Below, in pieces: positions 12,901 through 23,360 of a DNA stretch of 64,000 nucleotides. The notes under the pieces are model-generated. The model was not told the DNA's origin and did no database searches. It saw nothing but the letters and a program-made list of their open reading frames with translations. Position numbers and translations under genes: made by a program. Source of the DNA: Siphonodentalium dalli (taxonomy: Eukaryota; Mollusca; Scaphopoda; Gadilida; Siphonodentaliidae); assembly GCA_032622095.1 (NCBI GenBank), contig CP136064.1:175414247-175478246 (forward strand). The letters are read 5' to 3'. The first letter of the stretch is position 1. Each line of letters starts with the position of its first letter.

Positions 12901-15900
12901 TTTTTTTCCAGTAACTGTGATTCGGCGTCTTCGATAACCTAGGCCCTGATGGCCTGTAGTGCACTGTACACCTCTCTGAGACCCAGCCATTTCACTTTCA
13001 TTTCAATCATGTTTTCCAATTTGTATGCGCCCTTTTGAAAAAAAGGTCGTATTATGGAAATGGGTTGTCCGTCCGTCCGTCGTCTGTCCGTATTTGGTAT
13101 TTTGGTTTTAGATTGAATCGAGTGAACTGAACCAGATTTGGTATGTTAGTTTAGCACACCAAAATACAGATCAAGTTCGAATATGGGTTTCGTCCGACGT
13201 CCGCATGATTTTGACTGAGTTATGCCCCTTTTTTTACTTAAATTTTACCTGATTTGTGGTTTCCAAATGTGGTATGTTAGTTTAATCCGATGATTTTTCT
13301 CAGAGTTATGGGCGTTTCGACTTAGAAAATTAAATTTTTCTTGTTTTTTCTTTGGTTTCCAACTTTCCGGATGATAACTCAAGTTTGGATTGCTTAATTG
13401 GAAATTCTTTTTTTTTGTGGGTCGTTCATATAAAAAAACAGAAGTCCCAAAATATATATCAGACTAGCTGGTGGACCCGACTTCGTCGTGGCTGTTCCCC
13501 TCTGCTTTTCGGCGAATTGCGCTATTTAACCTTGAATTGACCATTTTGAAGGTCAAGGTCAGGTCGAGGTCACGATTTGACCCGTCCAAAACACTCCCAG
13601 GACAAAAGTACAAATTCAGCAGTTGCAATATGGCAGCAGCAAAGAATGATGTACAATTGGCAAATGGTGGGGGGCGGTGTGACGTGTAACTACGATTGAA
13701 ACTAGATATACCGTTTGGAGATTATTGAATGAAATCAATCCTGTTATTGTAAACATCGAGTCTATTTATACCCCCCGCAACGAAGTTAGGGGGGGTATAC
13801 TGGAGTCGGCTTGTCTGTCTGTCGTCTGTCGTCCGTCCGTGGACACAAATTTGTCCGGAGTTTTTCTCAGTCGTTTTTTTTATCAATTTCCGTGAAACTT
13901 GGCACAGACATCAACCACCATCGGAACCTGTGCACCTGCGATTATGACGTCTGTCGGACTTTATTTGGTGGAGTTATCCCCTCTTTTTCGACTTAGAAAT
14001 TTTTTTGCAACATGCATAATTTTGTCCGAGCTTTTATTCCTACATTTTTCGGTCAATGTTTTTTAATCTTGGCACTGATATTTAGTACCATGGGAACCTG
14101 CGATTATGACGTCTGTCCGACATTTTTTGTATGGAGTTATTCCCCTTTTTCGACTTAGAAATTTTTTCGCAACATGCATAATTTTGTCCAAGCTTTTATT
14201 CCTACATTTTTCGGTCAATAGGTTTAAGATTAGGGTTATGGCTGTACACCTGCAATGGGAACTGTTATTTTATTATTTTAACTAAATGTTTACTGACATG
14301 TGAAACATCTTAGTATTTTAAAAACAGGGGGGTATCCATAGTCCCATTTGGACAGTCACACCTCTAGTTCATGTTTAGTGGCGCCTTCGCATGTGTGGGT
14401 TAATCGGTCTCTATGTGTGCATTAATTGAAGCTTCACTCGAATTAATAGATTTGTGTTGTGCAATAGATGATAAACTTTTTAATACCAAATTTTCTTGTG
14501 GGCATAGCGTTATCGCTGTAAAAATGCATTTTCTGCAGCTGTTCCACAGCCTTGATTTTGAAATAATTTTCGGCTTTTATGAGGACCGCTTTTATATTGA
14601 TCGGTATATAGGCAGACCCTTAGCACCTGTCAATATATTTGGGCTGAATTCATCTGATGCGGTGTGATTCCTCGAAATTAAACAAAACAAGACAAAACCA
14701 TCGTTATTTGGAAATGTAGTTTGGGCTAACATTGACACAAATCCTCCACAAGTTCTAGGCTGGCACACACAGCAGTCGTTTTTCGGTAGTTAATTAAATA
14801 CCCTTTAGGTAAAATGTTAAATTTTATTTATCTCTTTGGTGAGTCTGTAATGTCAATATTTGTAACTTATATGAGCCACCAATGCTTTTTAAAAGACTGA
14901 TCGGATATCTACCAACCGCGAGTTAAAGTATTGACTTTAAGAAATTTATTTTATCTCTTTCACTTTCAGATTGATGAACAAATAGTACAGACCATGTCAG
15001 AAGAAGACTTAAGCTTATTTATTCCAAAATTTGGGGATAGGATAGCTGTTCGTCAATTCTGTGAAACCTCAGTTGCTGCTGAAGATGAAGGACTGAAAAG
15101 CATAGAGCAGCGCTTACAAGATAAAATCGAAAGCAGAAAACTGAAAGCTCCGGAATCGCTCAACAGTAAAAAAAAAATCAAACTTGGCGTATTTGGAAAT
15201 AAAAATGCATCCAAAGAAGAAAGACGCTATGAATTTGGGTGGAAAGTCTATGACAACAAAAAAGATGAGTACATGTATATTCGTGAGAAAGTAGGGGGTG
15301 GAACACGACACTTAAGTGGCAAACCAACTTTAACAGTTACTGAAATGAAAGTCATTGGTACAAAACTATTCTTTCCAGATAATGATCATGATTGTCATGA
15401 ACTTTCTATGAGGGATTTTGCTGGAAGATATTTGCCAGGTGAAAGAACACTGACATGGCTTTATGACGAAACAAAGGTGAAAATGGTGCGGGTTTACTTA
15501 TATTCAAAAGAAATAACAAATAACAATAAGCATTCTTCGGAGGAGGAGGAAAGTTTCAGTGTTTCACCAAAGAAACAAAGTTGTGAAGTGAAGCAATCTG
15601 ATGATAGTGTGTCATCTAAAAGTGTTCATTCAAAGGAACAGTCGTCACCCAAGACAAACTTGAATTCTTCTGCTGATGCCATGTCTGGTTTAAGTGATGA
15701 CTATCTTCCCGACATCGATTCACTCAGTGACTCAAATGATTTCGAAGATCTTTTACAGTTTGCAATCAGGGAATCGTCTCTACCTCTAAATAGTACAGTT
15801 GAATTTGGCAGAAGAGAGGGTGAAAATGACATAGATGAACTTGATGAAACTTTACCAGTGTTGGATTCCCATCGACTTAAAAACAAATTTCCACCAGAGA

Positions 15901-18900
15901 TAAGATTGCACAGAGGTCACGTGTTCAACGAACTTAATAATGCTGTGAAAAATGATATTATAAATGCAAATACAAATGATATAGCTGTAACAATGGTTCT
16001 GCCAAATGGAACTGAAGAGAAAGGCCAGGATAATGGAGGTGTTTTAAGAGATGCTCTGACTGAGTATTGGGACACTTTTTACAGCAAAGGGACAAGTGGG
16101 CGATTGTTAAAAGTACCTGTCATTAGACATGATATGAGGCAAGAGTGGCCTCTTGTGGCTGTGATCATGGTAGTTGGATTCAATGTTGTTAAGTATTTCC
16201 CTGTGAGAATTGCTCCAGTATTTCTCCAACATGTTTTGGGAAAGTCAATAAGTGATGAGTGCATCATCAAATGCTACAAAGACTTTATTCCAGAACAAGA
16301 AAAAGAATTAATAACGAACCCAATTGAAGATTACAATGATGAAGACTTTTTGGACTTCCTAAGCAACCATGATGTGAAGTCATTAGTTAATTCTTCCAAC
16401 TGGTCGAAAATTTTAATTGAAATAGCACACAAGGAACTCATACAGGAACCAGCATATGTGGCAGATTGTTGGTCTGTTGTGTTAAACAAATTTGCCAAAC
16501 AGTTACCAAATGACATTGATGATCTCATATCAGGTCTGACTCCAAAGCCAAAGCAAGTACTGGCGCTGTTGGTATTTGACAGTTTAAGTAGTGATGATCA
16601 CAAAGTGGTGGACTATCTGAAAAAATTTGTCAAAAAGAGTGATGGTGAGAGATTGAGGAATTTTTTGAGGTTTTGTACAGGTATGTTAAAACATATTGCG
16701 CGCTCTTTCATATGTTTCAAACTGATAACTGAATATTCATGTAGTATGATTGTTCCTTGAAGAATTAAATGAACAATATCCATTCCAGAAAAATTTATTC
16801 ACATCAGATTCAGTTTATATATCGTTTCAGAAGATACAAGTTATCACTTTTCTGTCAATTCAATGCAACTAAAATGTATGTGTATTCAAAACATTCAAGT
16901 TGGAATCGTTTTTAAGATTTATTATTATCCAACCCTTGGACAAATTTAAGCTGTCACATGATAATCTGAGAAAAAGTCATATTGGACTCACGAAAGTTTA
17001 TGATGTCACCAGAGTCCTGATAAAAATGTCATATTGGACTCAATTGAGTCCAGTATGACTTTTTAATCGGGACTCTTTGACATCACGAAGTAACTCTATT
17101 GCCAATGGCAATACATGTACTCGGGTGGATTCAGCAGATATTTCACATCTGCATTGCTTTTTTTTTTACTTCCGTGTTTACTGTTCCAAATCATGCATTC
17201 TGATGATCAAATACAGGCTTTTATAGAGAATCAAGTGCCGACAAATACCAAAAATAACCATAAAAGTTTTATTCCAAAAATTTGGATACAGATGGATAAT
17301 AAAAATGTCATTATACAATGTTGTGTACATGCAGTATGTCTTTTTCTTGTACTCGTCAAAGTTGTGGTGAAAAGTAATATTGGACTAGACACTGCATGTC
17401 TGGTCCAATATGACTTTTCACCACAACCTGGACTCGTACAAGAAAGATACATACTGTACACAATATTGTAGAATAACTTTATATTATTTATTAAATTATT
17501 TTGTTTACCATATGATCAAAAGCACTCATTTTCTCAGCAATATCACCTGTTTTATGATATTATCAACATTCAGAAATTCCCAAATATAAGCCCTTATGAC
17601 TATTGGAAGGACCTACTAGTATATATCATTTTTCAGAAAAACTTTAAAATGAAATATATTTTTAAGAATTTTCATAAATCATGGCCACTGCCAGCGTACA
17701 TTTCGTTTCTGGACTTCATGTCATTAGGTACAAATATCTACCAGTACGGTACCTTTTTCCATTTAACTTTATGAAGTCAATTTCACTGTTTAAACGCTGT
17801 TGATTGCAAGAGTTTCCAACTTTTTTATACGCCCTTTTGAAGAAAAAAAGGTCGTATTATGGAAATGGGTTGTCCGTCCATCCGTAGGGTCGTCTGTCTG
17901 TCCATCCGTATTTGGTTTCCGAATGATAACTTTAGATTGAATCGAGTGATCTGAACCAAATTTGGTATGTTAGTTTACCATACCAAAACACAGATCAAGT
18001 TCTAATATGGGTTTCGTCCGCATGCTTTTGACAGAGTTATGCCTTTTTTTCGATTTAGATTTTACCTGATTTGCGGATTCCGGATGATAACTTGAGATTG
18101 AATTAAGTGAAATGAACCAAATTCATTATGTTAGTTAACCACCCCAAAATATAGATCAAGTTCGAATATGGGTTTTGTCCGCATGATTTTGACTGAGTTA
18201 TGCCCCTTTTATGACTCAGATTTTACCTGATATGCGGTTTCCAGATGATAACTTTAGATTGAATCAAGTGAACTGAACCAAGTTTCAAACAAATGAATTA
18301 AACCTTGCCCCACTTTGCTTTAGAAAGGGTGTATTGTGCCCACGCCCCGACGGTGTGCTCTTGTTGTTTCATGTTGGAACTTTTATTAGCAACTTTTTTA
18401 TATATCAAATTTTGCCACCCGATCGACAACAAGATATTACCTCAAATTGAGGTGGGGGTCTAATTAATAACTCGGTGGAGTACCAGAATACTGTAAATAA
18501 TTATTGTTTTAACAGTTAATGTCATAAATCATTTGTGTCATCGGGTAAATGAAATTTTATACTAATATGGAAAGAGTTACTAATTTTTTTTTTTTGGGAA
18601 TCAATTCATAAATCAACTTTCGAGATATGCCCTTGGCATACTGTACATGTACATGTATCATGGTCAGAAAACAGGTATCGCCAAAACATCTCCTGGAGGA
18701 TCCATCCTTGATACACATAGATGTACAACATACAGTAGATCACTACATTTAAGAAGATGATAAAATTATTCGCTGATCCTCATGCTATTCATTAGAATAA
18801 TCTATTCTTCTTTTCTGAGGATGTTACAATAATAGGAGCAGACGATAGGCAGAAAATATTTCCTGAGATTTCTCCTTGCATTCCCATGCATTCGTTTGTA

Positions 18901-20411
18901 CTAGTAGGGATATTCATAAATAAGTTCCACAAATGGCAATCATGTAACTACTCATCAGCTAGTATCCAGTTAGCAAAGGATTAAATAAAGGGCACCATCT
19001 TGAATATTTTTTATAGCTGTCATTTAAATAGTTGATTAAATTACAACTTCCATGTATGTTGGAGGTTAACACGAGACCAAGAGCAAATAAAAAAAAATGA
19101 AAAAATAAAATAAAATGAAAACACCATCCCACTATTTTTAGCTCAACTTTACTTTGTAAAGTTTGAGCTATTGCCATGGCTTGGTGTCCGTGTTTACATG
19201 TGTCTGTCAACAATTTCCTTTTTCGCAGGCTACAGGTACTTTTGGTCGGATCATTATGAAATTTGTCATAGCTGTTTACATTGACATCTAGATGGGAACG
19301 AGTCATTTTGGGCTCATTCGGCACTAAAAACATGTCGGCTGGCAGCTGTCTTGGATTTTACTGTTTTCATGATTAAATCCTTTGGCAGCACTACAGTCCA
19401 ATTCTCTCATCCGATCATCACCAAATTTAAATTCATATTAATCTTGATCCACTAGATGGAAGCTATCAAATGTTTTTGAATTTCATTGGAAAACATATAG
19501 CCACCAGCAACCATTTTTTTTTACTTTATATATATTTCTTCATTTTGATAATCTAGTATTACTTTTACCTTTCAACTTTCCGCATTCCTAATTGGTCCAT
19601 TGATTGCAACACATGAAATTATTCCCTTTCCAAGTGAGCTACAGTGTCATTGACACTTTAATTTTCATGTCTGTTACCAGAAACATAGGTCCATTTTATT
19701 TTGGCCTTATGATCACCCCTAAATGACAGTTATTGTTCTCAGTGTTTGATAGAAAAATAAACAGATCCACCGGCAGCGTGCATTTTGGACTCTTGACTAA
19801 ATACTACGACACACTTTACAACCAATATATTTAATATGTTTGTCACCAAACTTCATATGGATCTTCAGAGTGACCTTTGGTGTCTTAAATGTTTTTACTA
19901 TTTCTCATCATTCTATATCAATCCATACATATGTATATAGCTCTGTGTAATATTAACCCCACTCCACCACATTCACCTACTGTCTCATTGACAATTTCTT
20001 AAATTTGTCTTGCTAAATGGCCACATTTGTGGTCAGGAACAGTCAATAATGCAAGAAAATATGAATATTAAAGTTTACAATAATTTGTTTTCCCGGTAAA
20101 TGTATATGTGAGATATGTGGCAACTGTAAGCATGCAGCCATCTTACGATGTGAGAATATACCGAGTACAGTACTGGTATACATGTATATACAAAATGTTT
20201 TTCTCTATTTCTTACAGGAGCTGATATCATCATTTGTGACAATATCACAGTCAAATTTGTGCCACCAAAGAGTGATTTTACCCGATCTCCGGTGGCACAC
20301 ACATGTGGGTGTGTGTTGGAAGTTCCTAACAACTATATGTCCGAAGTGGAACTGGCATCTGAATTTGAGGCTATACTGAAATCCAATATATGGTGCATGG
20401 ATTTTATTTGA
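6917..20411 (+). CDS. SAM-like/HECT-domain E3 ubiquitin ligase-like protein, three coding exons (6917-6994, 14970-16680, 20218-20411)
   Basis: Joined, the exons encode 660 residues with intron phases 0 and 1 matching exactly. Residues 1-57 form a SAM-like helical segment (LEEFLSKRGI, then MSEEDLSLFIPKFGDR). A lysine-rich stretch follows near 82-104, then a module with VGGGTR and LFFPDN (about 113-164). Residues 205-320 are a low-complexity Ser/Asp/Glu linker. The HECT fold runs from about 335 to 660, with GQDNGGVLRDAL in the N-lobe (378-389) and the C-lobe motif PVAHTCGCVLEVP. Cys626 is the expected thioester cysteine, which would take ubiquitin from an E2 and pass it to substrate. The HECT domain resembles that of G2E3-like proteins, and this SAM/GGGTR/HECT layout is a multicopy family in fish and invertebrates. 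The substrate is unknown. All landmarks are intact, so the gene is probably functional. Confidence 0.85.
6995..7150. other. Start of HECT intron 1
   Basis: Unique-looking sequence between the donor and the first RA array. Confidence 0.4.
7151..9742 (+). repeat. RA repeat, long array copy (about 14 core units)
   Basis: It opens with ttagctcaactttactttgt followed by a near-complement (aaagattgagct), and closes with aagttgagctacagtgtcatt plus a small hairpin (tgtcattgaca). Between them core units of about 165-175 bp repeat in tandem. Each carries gcacgggctacaggtcgtac, atcatcataaaatttgtcat, gggaacgagtcattttgggg, and acatggccgccagcagccat. Short terminal inverted repeats, a 3' hairpin and a variable tandem core resemble pearl/Helentron-associated non-autonomous elements; that class is inferred. 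It is interrupted by the MITE at 8201-8850. Confidence 0.85.
8201..8850. mobile_element. Harbinger-like MITE inserted in an RA unit, TTA duplication
   Basis: The ends are inverted repeats, GGTAGCARTACACGATTTC. The three bases tta at 8198-8200 are repeated at 8851-8853. Removing the element and one copy restores the RA phrase tacctttagtctgatcatc. A 3-bp TTA duplication fits PIF/Harbinger. The 650-bp interior has no transposase; an open frame at 8548-8784 has no recognised domain. Confidence 0.8.
9743..10240. repeat. Cluster of degenerate GAGATATCTCTAAAT palindromic motifs
   Basis: From about 9768 to 10,025 the palindromes GATATC and AGATATCT recur about ten times in both orientations, with flanking taaatca or ttaat. 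No gene was found. The remainder up to 10,240 is unremarkable. Confidence 0.6.
10241..11080 (+). repeat. Dispersed repeat R2, copy 1 (split)
   Basis: It begins ttttatacgtccttttgaaa and aaggtcgtattat, followed by a gtctgtccg run, and contains caggtcaagttcgaatatggg twice. It is split by the element at 10,547-10,995 and abuts an RA copy at 11,081. The usual R2 3' end (aaagggcatattttgccacg) reappears near 12,690, so later insertions probably split one R2 copy. Confidence 0.7.
10547..10995. mobile_element. MITE-like insert in R2 with CTGTAYACACCCGTCA ends
   Basis: The left end ctgtacacacccgtca and right end tgacgggtgtatacag are inverted copies. The flanks join to ttggtatgtgtatttcc, the phrase seen in uninterrupted R2 at about 10,370-10,386. 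No clear target duplication was found. Internally it carries several ataagccca phrases. Confidence 0.65.
11081..11990 (+). repeat. RA repeat, copy 2 (about 4 units)
   Basis: It starts agctcaactttactttggaa after a T run and ends aagttgagctacagtgtgatt plus cactttcatt. Core units match the array at 7.2-9.7 kb. Insertion next to T bases fits Helentron-type T/T targeting. Confidence 0.8.
11991..12149 (+). repeat. R3 3'-end fragment and linker
   Basis: Positions 12,000-12,065 match the R3 terminus (cttgccacgttttcgggggac). The rest is AT-rich and unassigned. Confidence 0.6.
12150..12660 (+). repeat. RA repeat, copy 3 (2 units)
   Basis: A diverged start (agctttgcaaactttgtaaa) is followed by gagctattgccatggcttgg. 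It ends ttgagctacagtgtcattga. The units carry the same ggccgccag-type core in altered form. Confidence 0.75.
12661..13022. other. R2 end fragment followed by a long inverted repeat
   Basis: Positions 12,690-12,725 match the R2 terminus (gggcatattttgccacgccc). The inverted repeat is listed separately. Confidence 0.5.
12787..12899. repeat. Imperfect palindrome, arms of about 45 nt
   Basis: The left arm contains aaggttttaatcaaattta and tcggtatcctaat. The right arm contains attaggatacc and taaatttgattaaaacctta. The spacer is about 20 nt and AT-rich. It lies within HECT intron 1. Confidence 0.85.
13023..13440 (+). repeat. Dispersed repeat R2, copy 2
   Basis: It begins gtatgcgcccttttgaaaaa, then aaggtcgtattatggaaatg and repeated gtccgtcc. 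It includes agatcaagttcgaatatggg and cggatgataactcaagtttg, as in R2 at 17.8 kb and R3 at 3.6-4.0 kb. Confidence 0.75.
13441..13767. other. Unclassified repeat-like sequence in HECT intron 1
   Basis: It contains gactagctggtggacccgac and gaaggtcaaggtcaggtcga, which look repeat-derived. No domain was recognised in its short open frames. Confidence 0.4.
13768..14366 (+). repeat. Dispersed repeat R4, full copy
   Basis: It opens with a terminal hairpin (taccccccgcaac, then gttagggggggtatactgg) and ends agtcacacctctagtt. Inside are gtccgtgg runs, tgcgattatgacgtctgtc twice, and a TTAGGG-like stretch. The same family is split at 44,334/56,305 by a large foldback element, and a 3' part occurs at 20,527. 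Confidence 0.8.
14367..14969. other. Last part of HECT intron 1, nothing recognised
   Basis: Unique-looking AT-rich sequence ending in the acceptor cactttcag at 14,969. An 84-residue frame at 14,413-14,667 has no recognised domain. Confidence 0.5.
14970..16680 (+). CDS. HECT gene, exon 2 (main exon)
   Basis: The 1,711-nt exon follows acceptor ttcactttcag and ends before donor gtatgt at 16,681, leaving phase 1. It encodes residues 27-596 plus the first base of codon 597: the end of the SAM-like segment, the GGGTR module (at about 15,294-15,308), the acidic linker and the HECT N-lobe. The open frame reads on 80 nt past the donor to a stop at 16,760. Read that way the protein would lack the catalytic cysteine, so the spliced form is preferred. 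The first 13 codons of the open frame, before 14,970, are intron. Confidence 0.88.
16998..17089. repeat. Imperfect palindrome with no spacer (centre 17,043/17,044)
   Basis: The arms contain gatgtcaccagagtcctgat and atattggactcaa on the left, and ttgagtccagtatgac and gggactctttgacatc on the right. The arms are about 46 nt with a few mismatches. Confidence 0.85.
17312..17471. repeat. Imperfect palindrome, arms of about 75 nt
   Basis: The left arm includes gttgtggtgaaaagtaatat and the right arm includes atatgacttttcaccacaac. The outer parts pair tacaatgttgtgtaca with tgtacacaatattgta. The centre is near 17,392, in a gacactgcatgtc loop. Confidence 0.85.
17822..18370 (+). repeat. Dispersed repeat R2, copy 3 (most complete)
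   Basis: It starts tttttatacgcccttttgaa, has three subunits built on tttggtatgttagtttacc and caagttctaatatgggtttc variants, and ends agaaagggtgtattgtgccc plus acgccccgacggtgtgctct. The two ends are weak inverted copies (acgcccttt against aaagggtgt). Confidence 0.75.
18371..19138. other. HECT intron 2, no feature recognised
   Basis: AT-rich, unique-looking sequence. Confidence 0.4.
19139..19664 (+). repeat. RA repeat, copy 4
   Basis: It starts tagctcaactttactttgta and ends caagtgagctacagtgtcat. It holds about two diverged core units. A still more degraded copy seems to follow to about 20,010, ending gtctcattgacaatttctt. Confidence 0.75.
19665..20217. other. End of HECT intron 2
   Basis: The first part is a decayed RA-like stretch. 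The rest is unassigned up to the acceptor (ctatttcttacag, ending 20,217). Confidence 0.45.
20218..20411 (+). CDS. HECT gene, terminal exon with catalytic cysteine
   Basis: The exon completes codon 597 and encodes residues 598-660 followed by TGA at 20,409-20,411. It contains the HECT C-lobe signature PVAHTCGCVLEVPNNY; the TC cysteine (Cys626) is the ubiquitin-accepting residue. It ends in FEAILKSNIWCMDFI, resembling the C-terminal helix of this HECT family. No longer open frame reveals this exon; it follows from the acceptor, the phase match and the motif. Confidence 0.88.
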
Positions 20412-20526
20412 AAGGGTAATTACAGATTTGTGAATTGCATAGTTGTCGGTCGTTGACATAGTTATCTTTCCTTACCAATAGGTATAATCTGCTGTGTGTT
20501 AATGGAATATTGCTTATTATTGTTTA
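20412..20526 (+). other. Probable 3' untranslated start of the HECT gene
   Basis: Sequence directly after the stop. The first AATAAA downstream is at about 20,646, inside an R4 fragment; whether it is used is unknown. Confidence 0.35.
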
Positions 20527-20803
20527 GTACCATGTGAACCTGCGTTTATGACGTCTGTCAGAATTTTTTTGGTGGAGTTATCCCCATTTTTCGACTTAGA
20601 AATTTTTTCACAACATGCATAATTTTGTCCCAGCTTTTATGTAGACAATAAATTTAGGATTAGAGTTAGGGGTTAGGGTTAGGGTTACCTGTTGACATAA
20701 TTTCAGTGCCAAATATATGGTAATGGCTACTTCATTCGAATAACATTTAGAATACCGGTGGTATTACTTAGTCCCATCTGGGACAAGCCCATCTCTAGTT
20801 AAT
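20527..20803 (+). repeat. R4 repeat, 3' part only
   Basis: It matches the second half of R4: ttatgacgtctgtc, then tggtggagttatccccattt, a TTAGGG-like run, and the end cccatctctagtt. Confidence 0.75.
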
Positions 20804-22798
20804 ACATTTACGTCACATGTGACATCAGCCTGTTTCTCAGCGATCAGCCACTTGGTATTACCATTCATATGTTTCCGAGTTCATATAACACTAGCAAGCT
20901 ACAATGCTACATTTGATTGACATTCAGGACATTTTCGTCATATCTATTTTATACCATGACAACTTACAATTTTAAATGGATGTGACACAGGAATTATTTT
21001 GCTAACTATAATGTGGTTCTACTATGGGTATATACATTTACCACATTACTTTTGAACATTTACGCACACAGTATAATTTTATACCCACGGTAGGAAGCTA
21101 TATACCCACAGTAGGGTGTAAAGATGAAGTTTAAAAAATAGGTGTTATACACACAATAGAATAGGCAATTGTGGTATAAATCAATTTATTGTAGGCTGAC
21201 ATTTCATTTAGTTTGACTCCTCGAATGAGGGATATCAAATAGCTAGAGCACCATAAACCACTATTGTTTTGCCCTGAAGGAAGTTGATGTAAACTATATG
21301 GGTTATCGAATCATCCAATTCAGTTATGATACAAACAGGAACGAGTCCATTCCCATTATATCTAAATGTTTTACTAGTTGATGTGCCCGAACTCGTTAGT
21401 GATAGTCCGATAATCGAAATCGACCATTGGCCGATAATAGCCTATCGGATATTAATGGTACTTCACAGTTGAACATCGACTTTTACCGATTGTCAAAACA
21501 AACAAAAACATTGAAGTATCTAAGCGCTATATGCATGCTTTAAATAAACATATGCAATACAACCGTAGTGTTGAATGTAAAGCGCAGTTGTAACAACCTA
21601 AAAAGAAGTAGTTGGCATCGTCCAAACAGTCTGGTATGATTATATATAAGCATGACAATACACCTGTCCGATATATTCCACGTAATATGAAGTTCAATTA
21701 GTTCAATTGCATGGATATGAAATAGATTCAAAAACTGACCTCTTTACAATGCACTTGTATTTTCCGGTTGAGCACGTGCCATGCTGTGACGTCACATGCT
21801 ATGTCAATAATTTGAAGCACGAACTGAATGAATTAGTAGTCGCGATCAGAAATGTATTCAATAATGACCAACGTGAGGAGGGGCATAATTAGCTTTTTCA
21901 TCTGTCAAGGACAATATGGTCAGAAGTAGTTCCAAATTGCACATGTTTTTGTCGCTTCACGAGTCGCATTGTTATAATGTTGCTCTCATTACAAGGTACG
22001 GTATACGCTATGAAATATGCTTAGCTCAGAGGCCGTCTAGCAAAACAAAATTTGAGTAGGCGGAACTATAAATGCTTCCCAGTTATTAAGAAAGAAAAAA
22101 CTATTGTGGCATTACAGAAACATGCCTATATGACCATATATCAACAAGGTCAAGGATATGATCGCACTTGAAATAGTACCTGCCCATATTGTTCCCGGGA
22201 TCAAACTAGGCCTACACACCAAATTTGAGTCCGATCGGTCTCTGAATATTTGAGTCTACAACACAAACATACAGACAGTATAGTTCCAAAATGTATAATA
22301 TAGATAACCCAATTTACCCACAGAAAACTTGCAAAAACTACAGGATAATATAAGACTACATATATAACATCATCTGGGTATAATGTGTCCCCTATATAAT
22401 CAGATATTTAGGCTCAAATAATACTCGTGGTCTAAACATGCATCAGTAAAGGATAATTCACCTATATAATTATGCGCATTAAATTTAGCAATAATCCCAA
22501 GTTGTGACCAATGCTCATTAATGAAGACTGGCTTATATTACACTCCAGATGTGCCTACTGGTAGGAGCAGATAACCCCATCCACAACTGACAACTCTGCA
22601 GCTCGAAAACAGCTAATTAGTCCTTTACCAGTATATGTACCTGAAAGAATCATTTGACAATAGACCAGAGAGCAGGGTGTTGAAGTCAATTGACTGAATT
22701 TAATGTAGAAGAATCTTGTTTTGAAAATTGTGAACAGAGATCATACTAATCGATATTCTGATGTGAATGTGTATGAGATAATTTTATTAATTTGAATA
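20804..22798. other. Long non-coding stretch
   Basis: No exon or transposon boundary was found. Short inverted phrases occur near 21,020-21,120 (tatgggtatata against tatatacccac). 22,120-22,270 resembles common intergenic filler of this genome (caaatttgagtccgatcgg) but has no second copy here. Confidence 0.4.
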
Positions 22799-23312
22799 CC
22801 TTACTTGTATTTAAATTCACGCAGTACTATTTTTCGCTCGGTTTTGACTTCGCGCACTTTAAATTCGAACACCTAGCTGCGCGAATTCAAAACTGACAAA
22901 ATTAATTTTGTAATATTTCTGTGATATTTTCGTATATCTTGGAGCTGATGACAATTTTGATTCTTAGTCATTGGAGATGGTATATGTGTGATATTAAACA
23001 CCATCGTGGCGGATTTGCATCATGTAGATAAACTAGTAACTACATACGTCATAATTTTGTGGCAACCTGGAATATTAGTATTTCTTATATATACAATCTT
23101 TTCAACAATGTCACCATGATTTGTCACTTGAATTGTGAGAAATGGTCTTGATAGCGGTTAACCGAATGTAAATATATGCATATATGTGTATGCGTAATTG
23201 TCTATATATTCAACTTGGGAGTCGTACTAATTTTTCGCTCAGTTTTATATTCAGTCGTACTATTTTTCGTTCAGTTTTGAATAGTCCTGCGCAAATTTAA
23301 ATACGAGTAAGG
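22799..23312. mobile_element. MITE-like element with long inverted ends, TA-flanked
   Basis: The left end taccttacttgtatttaaat and right end atttaaatacgagtaaggta are inverted copies. Phrases of the type gtactatttttcgctc-gttttga recur at both ends in the same orientation. TA on both sides fits a Tc1/mariner-type MITE. It has no transposase. Confidence 0.65.
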
Positions 23313-23360
23313 TAGTTAGATTCGAAACTCATTTTAGAGTGAACATAATTTTCCTTTTCA

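Larger units (their letters stand above)
16681..17821. other. HECT intron 2, first part, with two long palindromes
   Basis: Apart from the two inverted repeats listed separately, nothing was recognised. Both share the phrase tattggact, so they may be related. The 118-residue frame at 17,115-17,471 is the palindrome read through. Confidence 0.5.

Noticed and set aside
16681..16760. Read-through C-terminus of HECT exon 2
   Set aside because: A strong donor (gtatgt) lies at 16,681 and the exon at 20,218 supplies the conserved C-lobe in phase.
17115..17471. 118-residue open frame (+) and 76-residue frame (-)
   Set aside because: Both are the two strands of the palindrome at 17,312-17,471 and lie in HECT intron 2.
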